DNA of 64,000 nucleotides, taken from positions 248,001-312,000 of the forward strand of contig NZ_NEGH01000001.1 in assembly GCF_002135375.1 (NCBI RefSeq), read 5' to 3'. Of the stretch, positions 9,341-19,403 are shown one piece after another. Each line of letters starts with the position of its first letter. The stretch's first letter is position 1. The notes beneath the pieces were generated by a model that was given only the letters and a program-made list of their open reading frames with translations, did not search any database and was not told the DNA's origin. Made by a program: the position numbers and the translations under genes. Source of the stretch: Acinetobacter sp. ANC 4558. Lineage in GTDB: Bacteria; Pseudomonadota; Gammaproteobacteria; Pseudomonadales; Moraxellaceae.

Positions 9341-10276
9341 TCAGGATTTTAAATCTTTCAGCATATAAATATCACAAGAATTATGCCCCGTGCTTCCCAC
9401 TGGCTTATCCAGTAATTTAAAACCAAAAGATTGGTATAAATCAACTGCAGCACTCAGTTCATTTAGAGATTCTAAATAGCAATACTGATATCCATATTCG
9501 ATTGCTTTATTAATGGCTAAATTAATTAGTTTTCTACCAATACCTAATCCTGTAAGACTACTTTCAATATACAATTTTTGTAATTCACAATATTCTTCTC
9601 CAGCACCTAATAAAGGTGCAATTCCAACGCCCCCTTTTACTTTCCCCTCTATTTCTATGACCCAATAACCTGAGCCTTGCGTACAGTAAACTTCACTCAA
9701 CTGATGAAGAGATGGATCATTTAAACTTACACCTTCAAGATGATCAATTTGATTATCTATAAAACTTTGTCGTATAACCGCAGCAATTTCGGCATTATCT
9801 TTAAGCTCGATTGGTCTTATATTTAACTGAATTTCTCTTTGTTTTCGTGCATTCTTCAAGGCTTTGGTGAAGTTTTTAACTGTGGATCGTAATTGCTGTA
9901 ATTCTACTTCCGAAGAAAGCATAAGTGCTTCTGCTGTAAACTGATTGGCATATTGATTAATTTCAATTAACCTACTTTCTCCTTTTTCAGTCAATGAAAA
10001 AGTGACCGACCTAGCATCTGTGGGATTTATTTTTCTTGAAAGCAATTCACTTTTTTCCAACGTTTTTAATGTTCGGCTAATACTCGATTTTTCCACGCAT
10101 AAAATATTCGCTAATTCTGTCACGCCCAAGCCCTGCTCGGTCTGATTTAACTCAATTAAAATATGACTCTGGAGAGGAGAAAGCTCCGTTCCTATTGTTT
10201 TACGACTGAGCATTCCTAATTCACGAACCAATTCACGGAAAGATGCTCGAAATAACTCTGTTTCTTTTGCTTGCAT
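9341..10276 (-). CDS. MarR regulator fused to a GNAT N-acetyltransferase
   Basis: Two-domain protein of 311 residues. Residues 1-140 are a MarR winged helix (LGVTELANILCVEKSSISRTLKTLEKSELL, then SRKINPTDARSVTFSLTEKG); residues 155-311 are a GNAT acetyltransferase (LYIESSLTGLGIGRKLINLAI carrying the acetyl-CoA loop, then YCYLESLNELSAAVDLYQSFGF). A TTG at 10288 could extend the frame by four residues, but the ATG at 10276 has a GAG element seven bases upstream. The fusion is a known architecture of uncertain function. Two palindromes lie directly upstream, suggesting autoregulation. No partner gene is adjacent. Confidence 0.88.
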   Translation of the reverse strand: MQAKETELFRASFRELVRELGMLSRKTIGTELSPLQSHILIELNQTEQGLGVTELANILCVEKSSISRTLKTLEKSELLSRKINPTDARSVTFSLTEKGESRLIEINQYANQFTAEALMLSSEVELQQLRSTVKNFTKALKNARKQREIQLNIRPIELKDNAEIAAVIRQSFIDNQIDHLEGVSLNDPSLHQLSEVYCTQGSGYWVIEIEGKVKGGVGIAPLLGAGEEYCELQKLYIESSLTGLGIGRKLINLAINKAIEYGYQYCYLESLNELSAAVDLYQSFGFKLLDKPVGSTGHNSCDIYMLKDLKS

Positions 10277-10296
10277 AGGATCACTCAAAATATATC

Positions 10297-10325
10297 AAAT
10301 TTAGTTAACACTGTTAATTAAATTT
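10297..10325. promoter_or_regulatory. 29-bp near-perfect palindrome, probable MarR operator
   Basis: The core TTAACA-C-TGTTAA is flanked by AAATTTAG and TTAAATTT, so 14 of the 14 + 14 arm positions match except one pair. It sits 20-50 bases upstream of the MarR-GNAT start, where a repressor would cover the promoter. Confidence 0.65.
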
Positions 10326-10337
10326 AGTATATTCAAA

Positions 10338-10349
10338 ATCAAATTTGAT
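10338..10349. promoter_or_regulatory. second palindrome upstream of the MarR-GNAT gene
   Basis: ATCAAATTTGAT is a perfect 12-bp palindrome 12 bases beyond the first operator candidate. A related half (ATCAAATTTAG) overlaps the left arm of that operator, which suggests two sites for one regulator. Confidence 0.45.
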
Positions 10350-10449
10350 GCAAGATATTTAATCAATATTCATCCCTCAATTTTTTCAATGAATTAAATT
10401 TAAAGACAATGAAAACACGCTCATTCATTGATTGATAAGTGATACTCAT

Positions 10450-10479
10450 AAAAAAAAGCCCAATCCGAATGGACTGGGC
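10450..10479 (-). terminator. terminator of the glmM-pdxH-recJ operon
   Basis: On the minus strand GCCCAGTCC-ATTC-GGATTGGGC (one G-T wobble) is followed by eight T residues. It lies about 50 bases past the recJ stop. Confidence 0.9.
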
Positions 10480-10531
10480 CTTTATAATTTTTATATTAAA
10501 AACAAGATCAATAAGATCCAGCATCACGTGA

Positions 10532-12250
10532 TTAAGTTTTTTTAAGATTCTGACTTAAATAGAGTATTCGTAGTTGTAGTGAAATATTGCCATTAAATTC
10601 ATTCCGAGCTAACTCATAGACAAGATCTACAACACCTAAAGCTGGATTAAAATCATATTTTTCAGCAGCATTAAATGCAATTGCTTCTACAACTTGCCCA
10701 TTTTTTAGACCCAACCTAAGCTTAAGATGTTTCTCTTTTAACCAACGTGAATCCAAAACATCAAATTTTCCTTCAAAAATAGGTGCAGGAAATTTCTGCC
10801 CCCAAGGCCCTAAACTCTGTAATAGATCGACCGTACTGAGTTGAAAACTTTCACTGGGAAGTTCTCCATCCGTCAATAAAACTGAATCAAATAAACTTTC
10901 ATCATATTGTGCAATTAGGTTTTCAAATTCAATTTTAAATGATTGAAATTGCTCTTTTTTTAAAGTTAAACCTGCAGCGGCCGCATGCCCACCAAAATGA
11001 CTAATCATCTCTGGATGTTTTTCTGCAACCAATTCAATTGCATCGCGAATATGAATGCCATCAATCGAACGTGCTGACCCCTTTAAATGAATGCCATCTT
11101 CATCTGCTGCAAATACAATAGAGGGTCTATAAAATTGTTCTTTTAACCGACCTGCGACAATTCCAATAACACCTTGATGCCAATGCGTATCAAAAACGAC
11201 AAGTGCTGCTGGTAATTGTTGCTGATCAAATTTCAACTTTTCAAGCTCTTGCAAGGCTTCTTGTTTAATTTGATTCTCAACTTGGCGTCGTTCAATATTT
11301 AAATGATCTAATTGTTGAGCCAATGGATAAGCCGTTTCAATATCGTCTGCCAATAAACACGCAATACCAATATCCATTGTTTCCATACGACCCGCAGCAT
11401 TAATACGTGGTCCAATGACAAAACCTAAATCTGCTGCATGTAATTGTGCGGCATTTCTCCCAGCGATCTCAAGCAATGCACTAATTCCTGGGCGACATAA
11501 ATGCTGTTGAATCCGTTTCAGTCCTGCATCAACTAAAATACGATTATTAAAATCTAAACTTGCCACATCTGCATAAGTACCCAAGGCAACCAAATCTAAA
11601 TATTGAGTGACTTGGATAACCGATTTATGTTGTTTTTTACGATAACTTGATAAATTTGCAAGTAAATAAAATGCAACGCCAACACCCGCTAATGCTTTAC
11701 TTGGAAACGCACAGCCTAATTGATTCGGGTTAACAACAGCATTAGCCGTAGGTGTTTCTTTGGTCGTAAGATGATGATCGGTAATAATTACCTGCATACC
11801 ATGTGCTTGAGCTTGTGCTACACCCGTATGACTTGAAATTCCATTATCTACAGTGATCAACAAATCTGGTTGAAAACGCTGAAATGCTAAATCTGCAATT
11901 GCGGGTGTTAAGCCATAACCATATTTAAATCGATCTGGAACTAGATACTCAACCTGTGCACCAAACTCCTGAAGCGCAAGCACCATCAAGGCTGTACTGG
12001 TTGCACCATCGGCATCATAATCACCCACAATGACTATTTTTTGTTTTTCATCAATTGCACTATCGATAATCTGAATGGCTTGTTCCAAACCTTTCATGGT
12101 AGGTGCGAGTAAGTTTTTTAATTTAAGTTCAAGTTCCTTTTCCGAATGTACACCTCGTCCAGCAAGAATTCTTGCAACAAATTCGGGGAGGTCCTGAAAA
12201 ATTTCAGGACGTGAAACTAAAGGACGTTGTTGGACAATCATTTCTTTCAT
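10532..12250 (-). CDS. recJ: single-stranded-DNA-specific 5'-3' exonuclease RecJ
   Basis: DHH-family nuclease acting in recombinational repair (RecF pathway), mismatch repair and base excision repair. The metal-binding motifs are VIVGDYDADG (near residue 73), LLITVDNGIS and IITDHH, followed by GPRINAAGRM and the DHHA1 motif HFGGHAAAAG. 572 residues, normal. Its ATG abuts the pdxH stop codon (TAAATG) without a clear ribosome-binding site, so translation is probably coupled; a second ATG is three codons in. Confidence 0.96.
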   Translation of the reverse strand: MKEMIVQQRPLVSRPEIFQDLPEFVARILAGRGVHSEKELELKLKNLLAPTMKGLEQAIQIIDSAIDEKQKIVIVGDYDADGATSTALMVLALQEFGAQVEYLVPDRFKYGYGLTPAIADLAFQRFQPDLLITVDNGISSHTGVAQAQAHGMQVIITDHHLTTKETPTANAVVNPNQLGCAFPSKALAGVGVAFYLLANLSSYRKKQHKSVIQVTQYLDLVALGTYADVASLDFNNRILVDAGLKRIQQHLCRPGISALLEIAGRNAAQLHAADLGFVIGPRINAAGRMETMDIGIACLLADDIETAYPLAQQLDHLNIERRQVENQIKQEALQELEKLKFDQQQLPAALVVFDTHWHQGVIGIVAGRLKEQFYRPSIVFAADEDGIHLKGSARSIDGIHIRDAIELVAEKHPEMISHFGGHAAAAGLTLKKEQFQSFKIEFENLIAQYDESLFDSVLLTDGELPSESFQLSTVDLLQSLGPWGQKFPAPIFEGKFDVLDSRWLKEKHLKLRLGLKNGQVVEAIAFNAAEKYDFNPALGVVDLVYELARNEFNGNISLQLRILYLSQNLKKT

Positions 12251-12907
12251 TTAAGGCATAAGCCTTTGTAATGTCCAAATATCATTGGTTTTTTCATAAA
12301 TCAAACGGTCATGTAACCGATTTGGTCGACCCTGCCAAAACTCATAATAGTCTGGGCATAAACGATATCCCCCCCAAAACTCGGGTTTCTCTAAAACACG
12401 GTCTTGCCCAACACGATCATATAATGCTTCAAATCGATTTTGTAATTCCTCACGACTCGCGATAATGCCACTTTGTGGCGTACTAATATGTGCTGCAATT
12501 TGGCTATCTCGTGGGCGTTTATGATAATAATCGGTCGACTCAACTTCTGAAATTTTTTCAACTCGCCCACTAATTCGAATTTGACGCTCTTGTTCTTGCC
12601 AATAAAATAAAATTTCAGCATAAGGATTTTCAGCCAAATCTAAGCCTTTTTGGCTGTCATAATTGGTATAAAAATCATAACCCGTTTCTGTTGCACCACG
12701 TAATAATACAGTTCTCACGTGCGGACGCCCTTGAGCATTTGCAGTTGCTAATGAGAGTGCATATGGTTCATGTAGTTTCGCTTCAAGTGCGTGATTAAAC
12801 CAGTTTAAAAATTGCTGATGTGGGGTAGAACTTACATGATCTTCATGTAGTTCACCTTTTTGATAACTCAGACGCAATTCACTTAAATCTTTAATTAAAT
12901 CTGTCAT
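12251..12907 (-). CDS. pdxH: pyridoxamine/pyridoxine 5'-phosphate oxidase
   Basis: FMN enzyme making pyridoxal 5'-phosphate, the last step of vitamin B6 synthesis and salvage. 218 residues with the FMN-binding RTVLLRGATETGYDFYTNYDS segment and the C-terminal signature EFWQGRPNRLHDR. Middle gene of the glmM-pdxH-recJ unit, starting nine bases after the glmM stop. Confidence 0.96.
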   Translation of the reverse strand: MTDLIKDLSELRLSYQKGELHEDHVSSTPHQQFLNWFNHALEAKLHEPYALSLATANAQGRPHVRTVLLRGATETGYDFYTNYDSQKGLDLAENPYAEILFYWQEQERQIRISGRVEKISEVESTDYYHKRPRDSQIAAHISTPQSGIIASREELQNRFEALYDRVGQDRVLEKPEFWGGYRLCPDYYEFWQGRPNRLHDRLIYEKTNDIWTLQRLMP

Positions 12908-12916
12908 ATTTATTCT

Positions 12917-14248
12917 CTAAATTGCATTGGCTTTAATAACATCTGCTAGATGGTTTGCTAATACTGTTACTTCTTCTAAATTTTCACCTTCAACCATCAC
13001 ACGAATCATCGGTTCGGTACCAGATTTTCGAATCAAGAGACGCCCTCGTCCCTTTAATTGTTGTTCTGCTTTCTCAAATTCAGTCACCAATGCGGGAATA
13101 CTATACGGATCAAACATCTGTGTTAAGCTGACATTCACCAGTACATTTGGCAATAATGTAAAACCATCAATTAATTCATGTAATGCTTTATTTTGCTCAA
13201 TCATCACAGTGAGTACTTGCAGTGAAGCAATAATAGCATCACCTGTTGTACTCTTATCCAAAGTCAAAATATGTCCAGATGGTTCACCGCCAATCACCCA
13301 TCCTTTTTCTTCCAGACCTTGTAAGACATAACGATCACCAACATTAGCACGTAATAGTGGAATATTAACTTTCTCAAGTGCAAGCTCTAAAGCCATATTA
13401 CTCATTAAAGTACCCACAATTCCGACAGGTTTTTGCGTGGTTTGTGTGCCTAAGATATACAAAATATGATCACCCGTCATCAGTTGGCCATTCTGATCGA
13501 CCATCATAACCCGATCAGCATCACCATCAAACGCTATTCCTAGATCTGCACCATGCTCTATAACAGCGCGCTGTAACGATTCTGGATGCGTTGAACCACA
13601 GTTTTCATTAATATTTAAACCATTCGGTTCATTATGCAAAGTGATAACTTTTGCACCTAATTCACGATAAACAGCAGGTCCCACGTTATATGCGGAACCA
13701 TTTGCACAATCCACAACAATTTTTAAGCGTGATAAATCATAGTGGTATGGAAAAGTTGATTTACAAAATTCAATATAGCGCCCATTGGCATCTTTAACAC
13801 GAACACTTTTTCCTAAATTTGCAGTATCTTCAATATACAAATCATTGGCTAATTCTTGATTAATCGCATCTTGTATTTCATTCGGTAATTTTTTTCCATC
13901 ACCTGAAAAAAATTTAATTCCATTATCAAAATATGCATTATGCGATGCTGAAATCACAATTCCTAAACTTGCATGCAATGCACGCGTTAAATGAGCAATA
14001 GCAGGTGTTGGTAGTGGCCCCAACAAATGTACATATACACCAGCAGCATTAAGCCCAGCTTGTAAAGCAGATTCTAAAATATAACCAGAAAGACGCGTAT
14101 CTTTACCCAATACAACGATAGGTTTATTTTTTGTCGTCGCATTTTTTAAAACTTTTCCTGCTGCAAATCCTAATTTTAATGCAAACTCAGGTGTGATTGG
14201 AAATTCCCCAAATTTCCCACGAATTCCATCAGTACCAAAATAACTCAT
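12917..14248 (-). CDS. glmM: phosphoglucosamine mutase
   Basis: Interconverts glucosamine-6-phosphate and glucosamine-1-phosphate, feeding UDP-GlcNAc synthesis for peptidoglycan and lipid A. The phosphoserine motif SASHN places the catalytic Ser at residue 102, as in E. coli; the metal loop DGDADRV, the sugar loop GEPSGH and the phosphate loop [11 protein letters not shown] are all present. 443 residues. First gene of the unit with pdxH and recJ; guaB upstream has its own terminator. Confidence 0.97.
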   Translation of the reverse strand: MSYFGTDGIRGKFGEFPITPEFALKLGFAAGKVLKNATTKNKPIVVLGKDTRLSGYILESALQAGLNAAGVYVHLLGPLPTPAIAHLTRALHASLGIVISASHNAYFDNGIKFFSGDGKKLPNEIQDAINQELANDLYIEDTANLGKSVRVKDANGRYIEFCKSTFPYHYDLSRLKIVVDCANGSAYNVGPAVYRELGAKVITLHNEPNGLNINENCGSTHPESLQRAVIEHGADLGIAFDGDADRVMMVDQNGQLMTGDHILYILGTQTTQKPVGIVGTLMSNMALELALEKVNIPLLRANVGDRYVLQGLEEKGWVIGGEPSGHILTLDKSTTGDAIIASLQVLTVMIEQNKALHELIDGFTLLPNVLVNVSLTQMFDPYSIPALVTEFEKAEQQLKGRGRLLIRKSGTEPMIRVMVEGENLEEVTVLANHLADVIKANAI

Positions 14249-14312
14249 GTTTTGCTCACTACTTACGGTGGTCTTATCATTACAAATATTTTAATTACTT
14301 TACACCAAAAAC

Positions 14313-14338
14313 AAAAAAGCCGTCACAGATATGACGGC
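14313..14338 (-). terminator. terminator of guaB
   Basis: GCCGTCA (14319-14325) pairs with TGACGGC (14332-14338); six T residues follow on the minus strand. Confidence 0.92.
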
Positions 14339-14363
14339 ATTTTCGTAAATAAACTAATAAAGC

Positions 14364-15857
<1,494 letters not shown>

Positions 15858-15996
15858 CTATTATAAACAAATTTAGATTAAAAGTGCATTGTAATAATTA
15901 AAAGTTCATTTTTATTTAAAATGAACACTCTAATCCAGCTCTCTCACTGTATTTTTTATTTGATTCAATACCGATATAAATCTAGAAATTTCAGAT

Positions 15997-16380
15997 TTAT
16001 ATGACTTGCTCATATTCCTCATCATTCATTGGTATTTCTGTTTCTATTGAAATGAATGGAATTAAATTATATGCCATGCGTGCTTTATTACATTGCTCAT
16101 CTGCGACCTGAACTTCTTTGCATGAAGAACTTCGTACTTCATAGATTCCACAACTCACTTGTTCTCCTACAATACCCTGTAATGCGATACATTTAGGTTG
16201 TTGTTGGTTGGTTCCCTTCATACATGAATATATTGGAGTAACCTGTTCTATCATATTTTCTGGAATTTCAATCCCTTCAGCCCAATAAAATGATACACGA
16301 AAAAATGCACAGCATGCTCCACAGCTTAAACATGCTTCTTTTTCAGGAAGTTTTAATAACATAATCGAAATTCTCGCCAT
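15997..16380 (-). CDS. YkgJ-family cysteine cluster protein
   Basis: 127-residue protein whose N-terminus carries CLSCGACC, followed further on by CMKG, CIAL, CGIYEVRSSSCKEV and C-rich spacing characteristic of the YkgJ zinc/iron-chelating family. It probably binds a metal or Fe-S centre; the biological role is not established. A second ATG six codons in could be the start. Flanked by AT-rich gaps and apparently monocistronic. Confidence 0.85.
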   Translation of the reverse strand: MARISIMLLKLPEKEACLSCGACCAFFRVSFYWAEGIEIPENMIEQVTPIYSCMKGTNQQQPKCIALQGIVGEQVSCGIYEVRSSSCKEVQVADEQCNKARMAYNLIPFISIETEIPMNDEEYEQVI

Positions 16381-16586
16381 CTATGGTTTAACTCTTAGAC
16401 GAAAATATAAAAAAGTTACTTTTTAAATTCAATAGAATTGAATACTTTTTAAATATAAAAATTATTACAATTCATATAATTAAAATATATTTCACATATT
16501 ATTTATTTAAATTTATTCGTTATTTTCCAATCTTCTGCTTAAAACCCTTGCAGATTGCTCGGGCTTATAGGCACGTGGTTTATAAT

Positions 16587-17165
16587 TTATAGAAAGTAAT
16601 GTTGTAATAATGCACCAACACCCATAATAAGAAAAATTGCTGCACCTATTTTATGAATTAAAGCAATTGGAAGCTTATCTGCTAATTTATCACCAATGAA
16701 AACTGCAGGTAAATTCACCAACATAATTCCAAGCGTTGTGCCAATAGTCACCCAACCAATACTATCAAAACGTGCTGCCAAAGCAATTGTAGCTATTTGA
16801 GTTTTATCTCCAATTTCTGCTAAGAAAAACAAGATAAAAGTTGCACCAAATACGCCATATTTTTGCCACCTGTTAATACTTTCAGACTCATCATCTAATT
16901 TATCAGGTATCAACATCCATACAGCCATACCAATGAAGCCCAAAGAAACTAACCACAGTAATGTCGTTTCACTCAGAACAGTCGTTATCCATTGACCAAG
17001 TACAGCAGAAACCCCATGGTTCACTACCGTCGCTAAAAAAATAGCAAACAAAATTGGAATAGGTTTACGAAATTTTGCAGCAAGTAATAATGCAAGCAGC
17101 TGTGTTTTATCGCCCATCTCAGACAAGGCAACAACAACTAAAGAAATCAGAAAAGCATTTAGCAT
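16587..17165 (-). CDS. UPF0016/GDT1-family manganese exporter under Mn2+ riboswitch control
   Basis: Inner-membrane protein of 192 residues with about six hydrophobic segments and two copies of the family signature, EMGDKTQLLALLLA near residue 16 and EIGDKTQIATIALA near residue 117. Members of this family (bacterial MneA, eukaryotic GDT1/TMEM165) export Mn2+ or Ca2+. The leader is a recognisable yybP-ykoY manganese riboswitch, which makes manganese efflux the likely role. The start ATG overlaps the stop codon of a possible 15-codon upstream frame. Confidence 0.92.
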   Translation of the reverse strand: MLNAFLISLVVVALSEMGDKTQLLALLLAAKFRKPIPILFAIFLATVVNHGVSAVLGQWITTVLSETTLLWLVSLGFIGMAVWMLIPDKLDDESESINRWQKYGVFGATFILFFLAEIGDKTQIATIALAARFDSIGWVTIGTTLGIMLVNLPAVFIGDKLADKLPIALIHKIGAAIFLIMGVGALLQHYFL

Positions 17166-17206
17166 GATGTGTTTCTCTGGCTAGCAATTACATACCAATG
17201 ATTCAT
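17159..17206 (-). other. possible 15-codon upstream ORF in the riboswitch expression platform
   Basis: An ATG directly behind a GGAGGG motif opens a short frame (MNHWYVIASQRNTSC) whose TAA overlaps the exporter's ATG (ATGCTAA). The spacing from GGAGG to ATG is only one base, which is poor for initiation, so this may be chance. If translated, it could couple ribosome access to the exporter start. Confidence 0.25.
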
Positions 17207-17220
17207 CCCTCCTGCTAGCC
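17179..17220 (-). promoter_or_regulatory. hairpin enclosing GGAGGG between riboswitch and exporter start
   Basis: GGCTAGCA and TGCTAGCC form an eight-base-pair stem (17213-17220 with 17179-17186). A strong GGAGGG Shine-Dalgarno-like sequence lies in the loop at 17207-17212. There is no T tract, so control is more likely translational than by termination. Confidence 0.5.
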
Positions 17221-17223
17221 AAA

Positions 17224-17372
17224 AGCAGAGTGATAAATCAAAGGTCTTGCCAACAAAAGAAAGCTTAGAGAAAGCTCATTTGGTTCTTTGCTATGATGAC
17301 CATGCTTGTTTTAAAGCAAATATGTTGATCATCACCTGTTCATATAGAACAGCGGCTACTCCCCAATGAAGT
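17224..17372 (-). ncRNA. yybP-ykoY manganese riboswitch
   Basis: Reading the minus strand, the conserved aptamer parts occur in the right order: TTGGGGAGTAGCC (17366-17354), the loop TCAACATA (17328-17321) and AAGACCTTT (17248-17240), separated by helices of variable length. This is the Mn2+-sensing class found before mntP, alx and UPF0016 genes; Mn2+ binding turns on the downstream gene. The exporter gene starts about 60 bases after the aptamer. Confidence 0.93.
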
Positions 17373-17378
17373 AGTGTA

Positions 17379-17406
17379 ATTATAGCTCATTTAGTCCGAT
17401 TTGCAA
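17379..17406 (-). promoter_or_regulatory. sigma-70-type promoter of the Mn riboswitch transcript
   Basis: On the minus strand TTGCAA (17406-17401), a 16-base spacer, then a perfect TATAAT (17384-17379), just upstream of the aptamer. The -35 box abuts the aceF terminator. Confidence 0.75.
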
Positions 17407-17431
17407 TAAAAAACCCTGCCGAAGCAGGGTT
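17407..17431 (-). terminator. terminator of the aceE-aceF operon
   Basis: CCCTGC-TTCG-GCAGGG with a stable UUCG-type loop on the minus strand, followed by six T residues. Confidence 0.92.
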
Positions 17432-17454
17432 TTCATGATAAACGCATGAATGAA

Positions 17455-19401
17455 TTAAATTAATAAAGTACGGATGTCTTGAAGTAATTTAGTTAATTTA
17501 TTGGTGAAACGTGCTGCGTCTGCACCATTAATAACACGATGATCATAAGACAATGATAATGGTAACATCAACTTAGGATCGAAGCCTTGCCCATTCCACA
17601 CTGGTTGTATCGTTGCAGGTGAAATACCCAAAATAGCAACTTGTGGCCAATTTACAAGCGGCGTAAAGGCAGTTCCACCAATCGCACCAAGACTCGAAAT
17701 CGTAAAGTTAGCACCCTGAAGATCTTTTGGTGAAAGTTTCTTATCACGTGCTTTTTGACCTAAAGTCCCTAGCTCAACCGCAATTTGCTTAATGGTTTTT
17801 TGATCAGGATTACGTAATACGGGTACAGTTAAACCATCTGGTGTAGCAACTGCAATACCCATATGAATTTCATTACGAAGTAAAACTGATTTACCATCAT
17901 CTGCTAAATGACCAGCAAATTCACGCTCTTCTTTTAACAAGTGCGTCACCGCTTTAATAATGAAAGCCATAATCGTAAGACTAATACCTTCTTTCTTAAA
18001 GTTGCCCTTAAGATCATTACGCCATGCTTCAAGCTCAGTAATATCAGCTAAATCAAACTGCGTTACTTGTGGTATATGATTGTTTAAAGAAAGTTGTGGA
18101 ATTGACACTTGTTGTAAACGCGTCAAAACTTTCTCTTCCACACCGCCAAATGCCGTAAAATCTGGAAGTTTTGGCAAACCTGAAACAACTGCTGTTTGGG
18201 TAGCAGCTACAGGTTGTGGTGCAGTTAAACGACCTTTCACATAAGCAAATAAATCTTCTTTAATGAGGCGTGAATGTGCACCAGATGCTTTCACATCAGC
18301 CAAAACAACACCTAGCTCACGTGCAAGTTTACGCACCGCAGGACCTGCATAAACTTTTGCATTTGCTGCATTTTGCTCTTTCGTTAATTTATCAACACTG
18401 CTTGTTGTCGTAACTGACGCAGAAGTTGATTCTACTTTTGCGATCACTGGTGCCGATGGTGCAACTTTTGGCACTGATGTCGTCGTTACTGAAGCAACTG
18501 CTTGACCTTCAGCTTCAATCGTCAGTAATGCCACACCTTCTGAAACACTTTGACCAAGCTGAACATGAATCGCTTTGATGGTACCTGCGGTTGTACTTGG
18601 AACCTCTACCGTTGCTTTATCAGATTCAACGACAATAATACTTTGATCTTTTTCAACTTTATCGCCAACTTGAACCAAAATTTCGGCAACTGCTGCTTTA
18701 TCTACACCTAAATCAGGTACAGAAATTTCAATCGGTCCTGTCGTAACAACAGCAACAGGTACAGCTACTTCGGCTTGCTTTACTTCAACAGGTGCTGTCA
18801 CTTGAACAGTTTCTACCGTAGCAGCTGAAACTGCACTTGTAGTTTTAACTTTAAGAATAACAACACCTTCTTTAACAGTATCGCCCTCTTTAATTTCAAT
18901 TGCTTCGACAATTCCCGCAACAGTACTTGGAACTTCAACCGTCGCTTTATCAGATTCAACGACAACAATGCTGTCGTCGATTGCAATTGAATCGCCAACT
19001 TTAACTAAAATCTCACCAACTGTTGCTTTTTCTACACCAATATCAGGCACTTGAATATCAACAATCTGAGAAGTCGTAACCGCTGCAACTGCCAGTGGAG
19101 TCTCTACTTTTACTACAGCTGGCTCAGATTTGACTTCAGCTTTTGGTGCCGCTGCAACTGGTACTTTAACTTGAGCATCAGCTTCTAATTCAATAAGAAC
19201 AGCCCCTTCAGAAACTTCATCACCTAAAGTTACTAAAATACTTTTTACCACACCTGCTGAAGTGCTAGGCACTTCAACAGAGGCTTTGTCAGACTCTAGC
19301 AATATAAGACTGTCATCTACGGCAATGGTATCGCCCACTTTAACTAAGATTTCTGCAACAGTTGCTTTATCTACACCAATATCAGGAGTCGTAATTTGCA
19401 T
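17455..19401 (-). CDS. aceF: pyruvate dehydrogenase E2, dihydrolipoamide acetyltransferase with three lipoyl domains
   Basis: Core of the pyruvate dehydrogenase complex; transfers the acetyl group to CoA. Three lipoyl domains (about residues 1-75, 113-187, 223-297) carry the lipoylated lysines K39, K152 and K262 in ESDKA motifs, joined by Ala/Val/Pro-rich linkers. A peripheral subunit-binding domain follows (VYAGPAVRKLARELG, about 350-385), then the catalytic domain ending in SLSYDHRVINGADAARF. 648 residues, three-lipoyl type as in E. coli. It starts two bases after aceE. Confidence 0.97.
   Translation of the reverse strand: MQITTPDIGVDKATVAEILVKVGDTIAVDDSLILLESDKASVEVPSTSAGVVKSILVTLGDEVSEGAVLIELEADAQVKVPVAAAPKAEVKSEPAVVKVETPLAVAAVTTSQIVDIQVPDIGVEKATVGEILVKVGDSIAIDDSIVVVESDKATVEVPSTVAGIVEAIEIKEGDTVKEGVVILKVKTTSAVSAATVETVQVTAPVEVKQAEVAVPVAVVTTGPIEISVPDLGVDKAAVAEILVQVGDKVEKDQSIIVVESDKATVEVPSTTAGTIKAIHVQLGQSVSEGVALLTIEAEGQAVASVTTTSVPKVAPSAPVIAKVESTSASVTTTSSVDKLTKEQNAANAKVYAGPAVRKLARELGVVLADVKASGAHSRLIKEDLFAYVKGRLTAPQPVAATQTAVVSGLPKLPDFTAFGGVEEKVLTRLQQVSIPQLSLNNHIPQVTQFDLADITELEAWRNDLKGNFKKEGISLTIMAFIIKAVTHLLKEEREFAGHLADDGKSVLLRNEIHMGIAVATPDGLTVPVLRNPDQKTIKQIAVELGTLGQKARDKKLSPKDLQGANFTISSLGAIGGTAFTPLVNWPQVAILGISPATIQPVWNGQGFDPKLMLPLSLSYDHRVINGADAARFTNKLTKLLQDIRTLLI
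18511..19401 (-). repeat. three tandem lipoyl-domain coding repeats
   Basis: Each unit encodes about 75 residues and is roughly 110 codons from the next. Units 2 and 3 are most alike: the DNA encoding the lysine loop near 18923-18965 and 18593-18635 is nearly identical (shared TTTATCAGATTCAACGAC). Such repeats can lose or gain units by recombination. Confidence 0.85.
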
Positions 19402-19403
19402 GA

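Noticed and set aside
18511..19401. CRISPR-like or satellite repeat
   Set aside because: The repeats are in-frame protein-domain duplications within aceF.
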